A stretch of 6,987 nucleotides of DNA from Deltaproteobacteria bacterium (lineage in GTDB: Bacteria > Desulfobacterota > Desulfobacteria > Desulfobacterales > JAFDCJ01). Positions 6,078 to 6,987 of this stretch are shown here, in pieces. The stretch's first letter is position 1. Each line of letters begins with the position of its first letter. The position numbers and the translations under genes were made by a program. The DNA lies in assembly GCA_024277475.1 (NCBI GenBank), contig JAJRVC010000525.1, positions 1 through 6,987 of the forward strand, given 5' to 3'. The notes under the pieces were generated by a model. It was given only the letters and a program-made list of their open reading frames with translations, had not been told where the DNA came from and searched no databases.

Positions 6078-6344
6078 CTAATCAAGCATCTTCTTGATTT
6101 CCTTTTCATATTCCGGAAAATACTGACCAATAACCGGAAGATCAAAACTGCGAAGAATACTGGTATTACTTTCCCGGTCGAGAAGGAATCTAAATGATTT
6201 CTCCACCAGAACTTCAGGGGCCACACGCTTGCCGGTCAGCTTTTCATAATAGGGGTCCGTTACCGTAACTTCATGAGTTGTCGTGGTTGCTCTCTCAACC
6301 ATAACCTCAAAGGTCGTGCTATCGATCGGTGTGACAGTAACCAT
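6078..6344 (-). CDS. small conserved hypothetical protein
   Basis: This is an 88-residue protein of unknown function. It has a beta-rich first half with a run of threonines (TTTTHEVTV, 20-28), then YYEKLTGKR (32-40), EKSFRFLLDRESNTSILRSF (48-67) and LPVIGQYFPEYEKEIKKML (69-87). No signal peptide, membrane segment or metal motif is visible. I recall similar short proteins with the pattern SFxFLL, NTSIL and YFPEYE in several bacteria, but cannot name a domain. The ATG at 6344 is preceded by AAAGGAAAG, ending 4 bases before it, which is a good ribosome-binding site. The regular mix of charged and hydrophobic residues and the strong start support a real gene. It appears to stand alone between a repeat cluster and a degraded exporter. 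Confidence 0.78.
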   Translation of the reverse strand: MVTVTPIDSTTFEVMVERATTTTHEVTVTDPYYEKLTGKRVAPEVLVEKSFRFLLDRESNTSILRSFDLPVIGQYFPEYEKEIKKMLD

Positions 6345-6505
6345 TGATCTTTCCTTTATGCCCGAGTTTAGGTATCATTGATTGGTTAAACGGTTATGAT
6401 TTCCCATCCCGATAAAGCCGCCCAGCCCGATATAAACCAGATCCAAAATCGCAGTCCTCATAGTCACTTTCAGAAACGCGTCGATTTCGTACAGGGATAT
6501 ATCAT

Positions 6506-6856
6506 TTACGATCGAACGGCAATGGTAATACCGGCAGCCATCATCACGCCGCCGGCCGTACGATTGAGTCGCCTGACAGCCAGCTGATTGGTAAACAGTC
6601 TGCGGGCCCGGCTGGCTAAAAATGCATAGGTCCCAAGAACACAACCCAAAACAAGGGTAATGATCGTCACGACGATTACCAAGTCTATCAGGGTTAGTGC
6701 GGACAGATCAAGAAATGTCGGCAGAAAACCACAATAGAAAAGAATCACCTTTGGATTGGACAGGGTGATAACAAGACCGGTCACAAAGTTACCCCACTTT
6801 GATTGAGTATTCTGATTTTGGTTTCCGCTTACGGGTTCAGGTTTTTTAAGCCAAAT
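6506..6856 (-). pseudogene. 5'-truncated LysE/RhtB family amino-acid exporter
   Basis: The reading frame encodes only the C-terminal half of a LysE/RhtB-type translocator, a family of about 205-residue inner-membrane proteins that export amino acids. From 6856 it reads IWLKKPEP, a polar linker, then VTGLVITLSNPKVILFYCGF with the family's SNPK motif, two further membrane helices, and the normal end RRLNRTAGGVMMAAGITIAVRS. An in-frame TGA (6857-6859) cuts the frame just before IWL, at the place where relatives have a membrane helix ending in YLIWL. No N-terminal family sequence is recognisable beyond it. A GTG at 6784 could start a 92-residue product, but it would lack the first half of the transporter and has only a weak GGGG upstream. 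A pseudogene is the better call. Confidence 0.75.
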
Positions 6857-6892
6857 TCAGGGCTCCTGACCTCGCGTAATTTCAATTGCAAC

Positions 6893-6987
6893 TTATTGGG
6901 TCGAGAAGGCCAACGTCATCCGGGTACCGGGGTAGACATATGCCTCCTGGTTCATAACATCGCATAGTAGTTTAAGGGCATGATTTG
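6893..6987 (-). CDS. C-terminal end of an unidentified protein (partial)
   Basis: An open frame enters from the right window edge and stops at a TAA (6893-6895). The visible 30 residues include ALKLLCDVMNQEAYVYPGT and end in TLAFSTQ. The composition looks protein-like, and I do not recognise the family with confidence. The stop is in the same frame as the LysE remnant downstream, 33 bp before that remnant's TGA. An open frame this short could also be chance. Confidence 0.4.
   Translation of the reverse strand, partial: NHALKLLCDVMNQEAYVYPGTRMTLAFSTQ

Noticed and set aside
5909..6226. 105-codon minus-strand frame over the repeat cluster
   Set aside because: It is out of frame with the better-supported small protein at 6078-6344 and otherwise consists of translated repeat sequence.

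Overview
The window looks like an ordinary chromosomal stretch of an anaerobic, probably sulfate-reducing-type bacterium (Desulfobacterota, the former Deltaproteobacteria). This is an inference: it rests on a fatty-acid beta-oxidation block (acyl-CoA dehydrogenase plus thiolase), on the small conserved protein at 6078-6344, and on GACAGGAT-type intergenic repeats that I associate with that phylum. No database search was possible. There is no rRNA, tRNA, CRISPR array or complete insertion sequence.

Layout. Plus strand: a TauE/SafE-type membrane exporter (14-748), then a roughly 200-bp spacer with two perfect palindromes and a candidate promoter, then a two-gene toxin-antitoxin operon (961-1586) of an AbrB/MazE-like antitoxin and a Doc/Fic-fold toxin that overlap by 4 bp. 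Minus strand, read right to left: the C-terminal end of an unidentified protein at the window edge (6893-6987), a 5'-truncated LysE/RhtB exporter (6506-6856), a small conserved hypothetical protein (6078-6344), a 377-bp gene-free stretch of repeats, a PLP-dependent aminotransferase (4591-5700), an acyl-CoA dehydrogenase (3234-4418), a deletion remnant of a 3-hydroxyacyl-CoA dehydrogenase (3105-3231), and a thiolase (1775-3016).

How the genes work together. The acyl-CoA dehydrogenase, the lost 3-hydroxyacyl-CoA dehydrogenase and the thiolase are steps 1, 3 and 4 of beta-oxidation and were presumably one operon. The middle gene is now reduced to a ribosome-binding site with start codon plus about 38 C-terminal codons in the wrong frame. 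The toxin-antitoxin pair is an independent selfish or stress module. The aminotransferase sits between two same-orientation copies of a 9-bp-periodic, hairpin-bearing repeat. The whole minus-strand metabolic block (about 1634-5942) lies between two inverted copies of a second, roughly 70-bp repeat, one of which supplies the last six codons and the stop of the toxin gene.

Overall the window shows gene decay and repeat-mediated remodelling around ordinary metabolic genes. I see no convincing evidence of a new multi-gene system. The best leads are the deleted dehydrogenase, the two repeat families with their placement, and the Asn-to-Gln change at the thiolase active-site motif.
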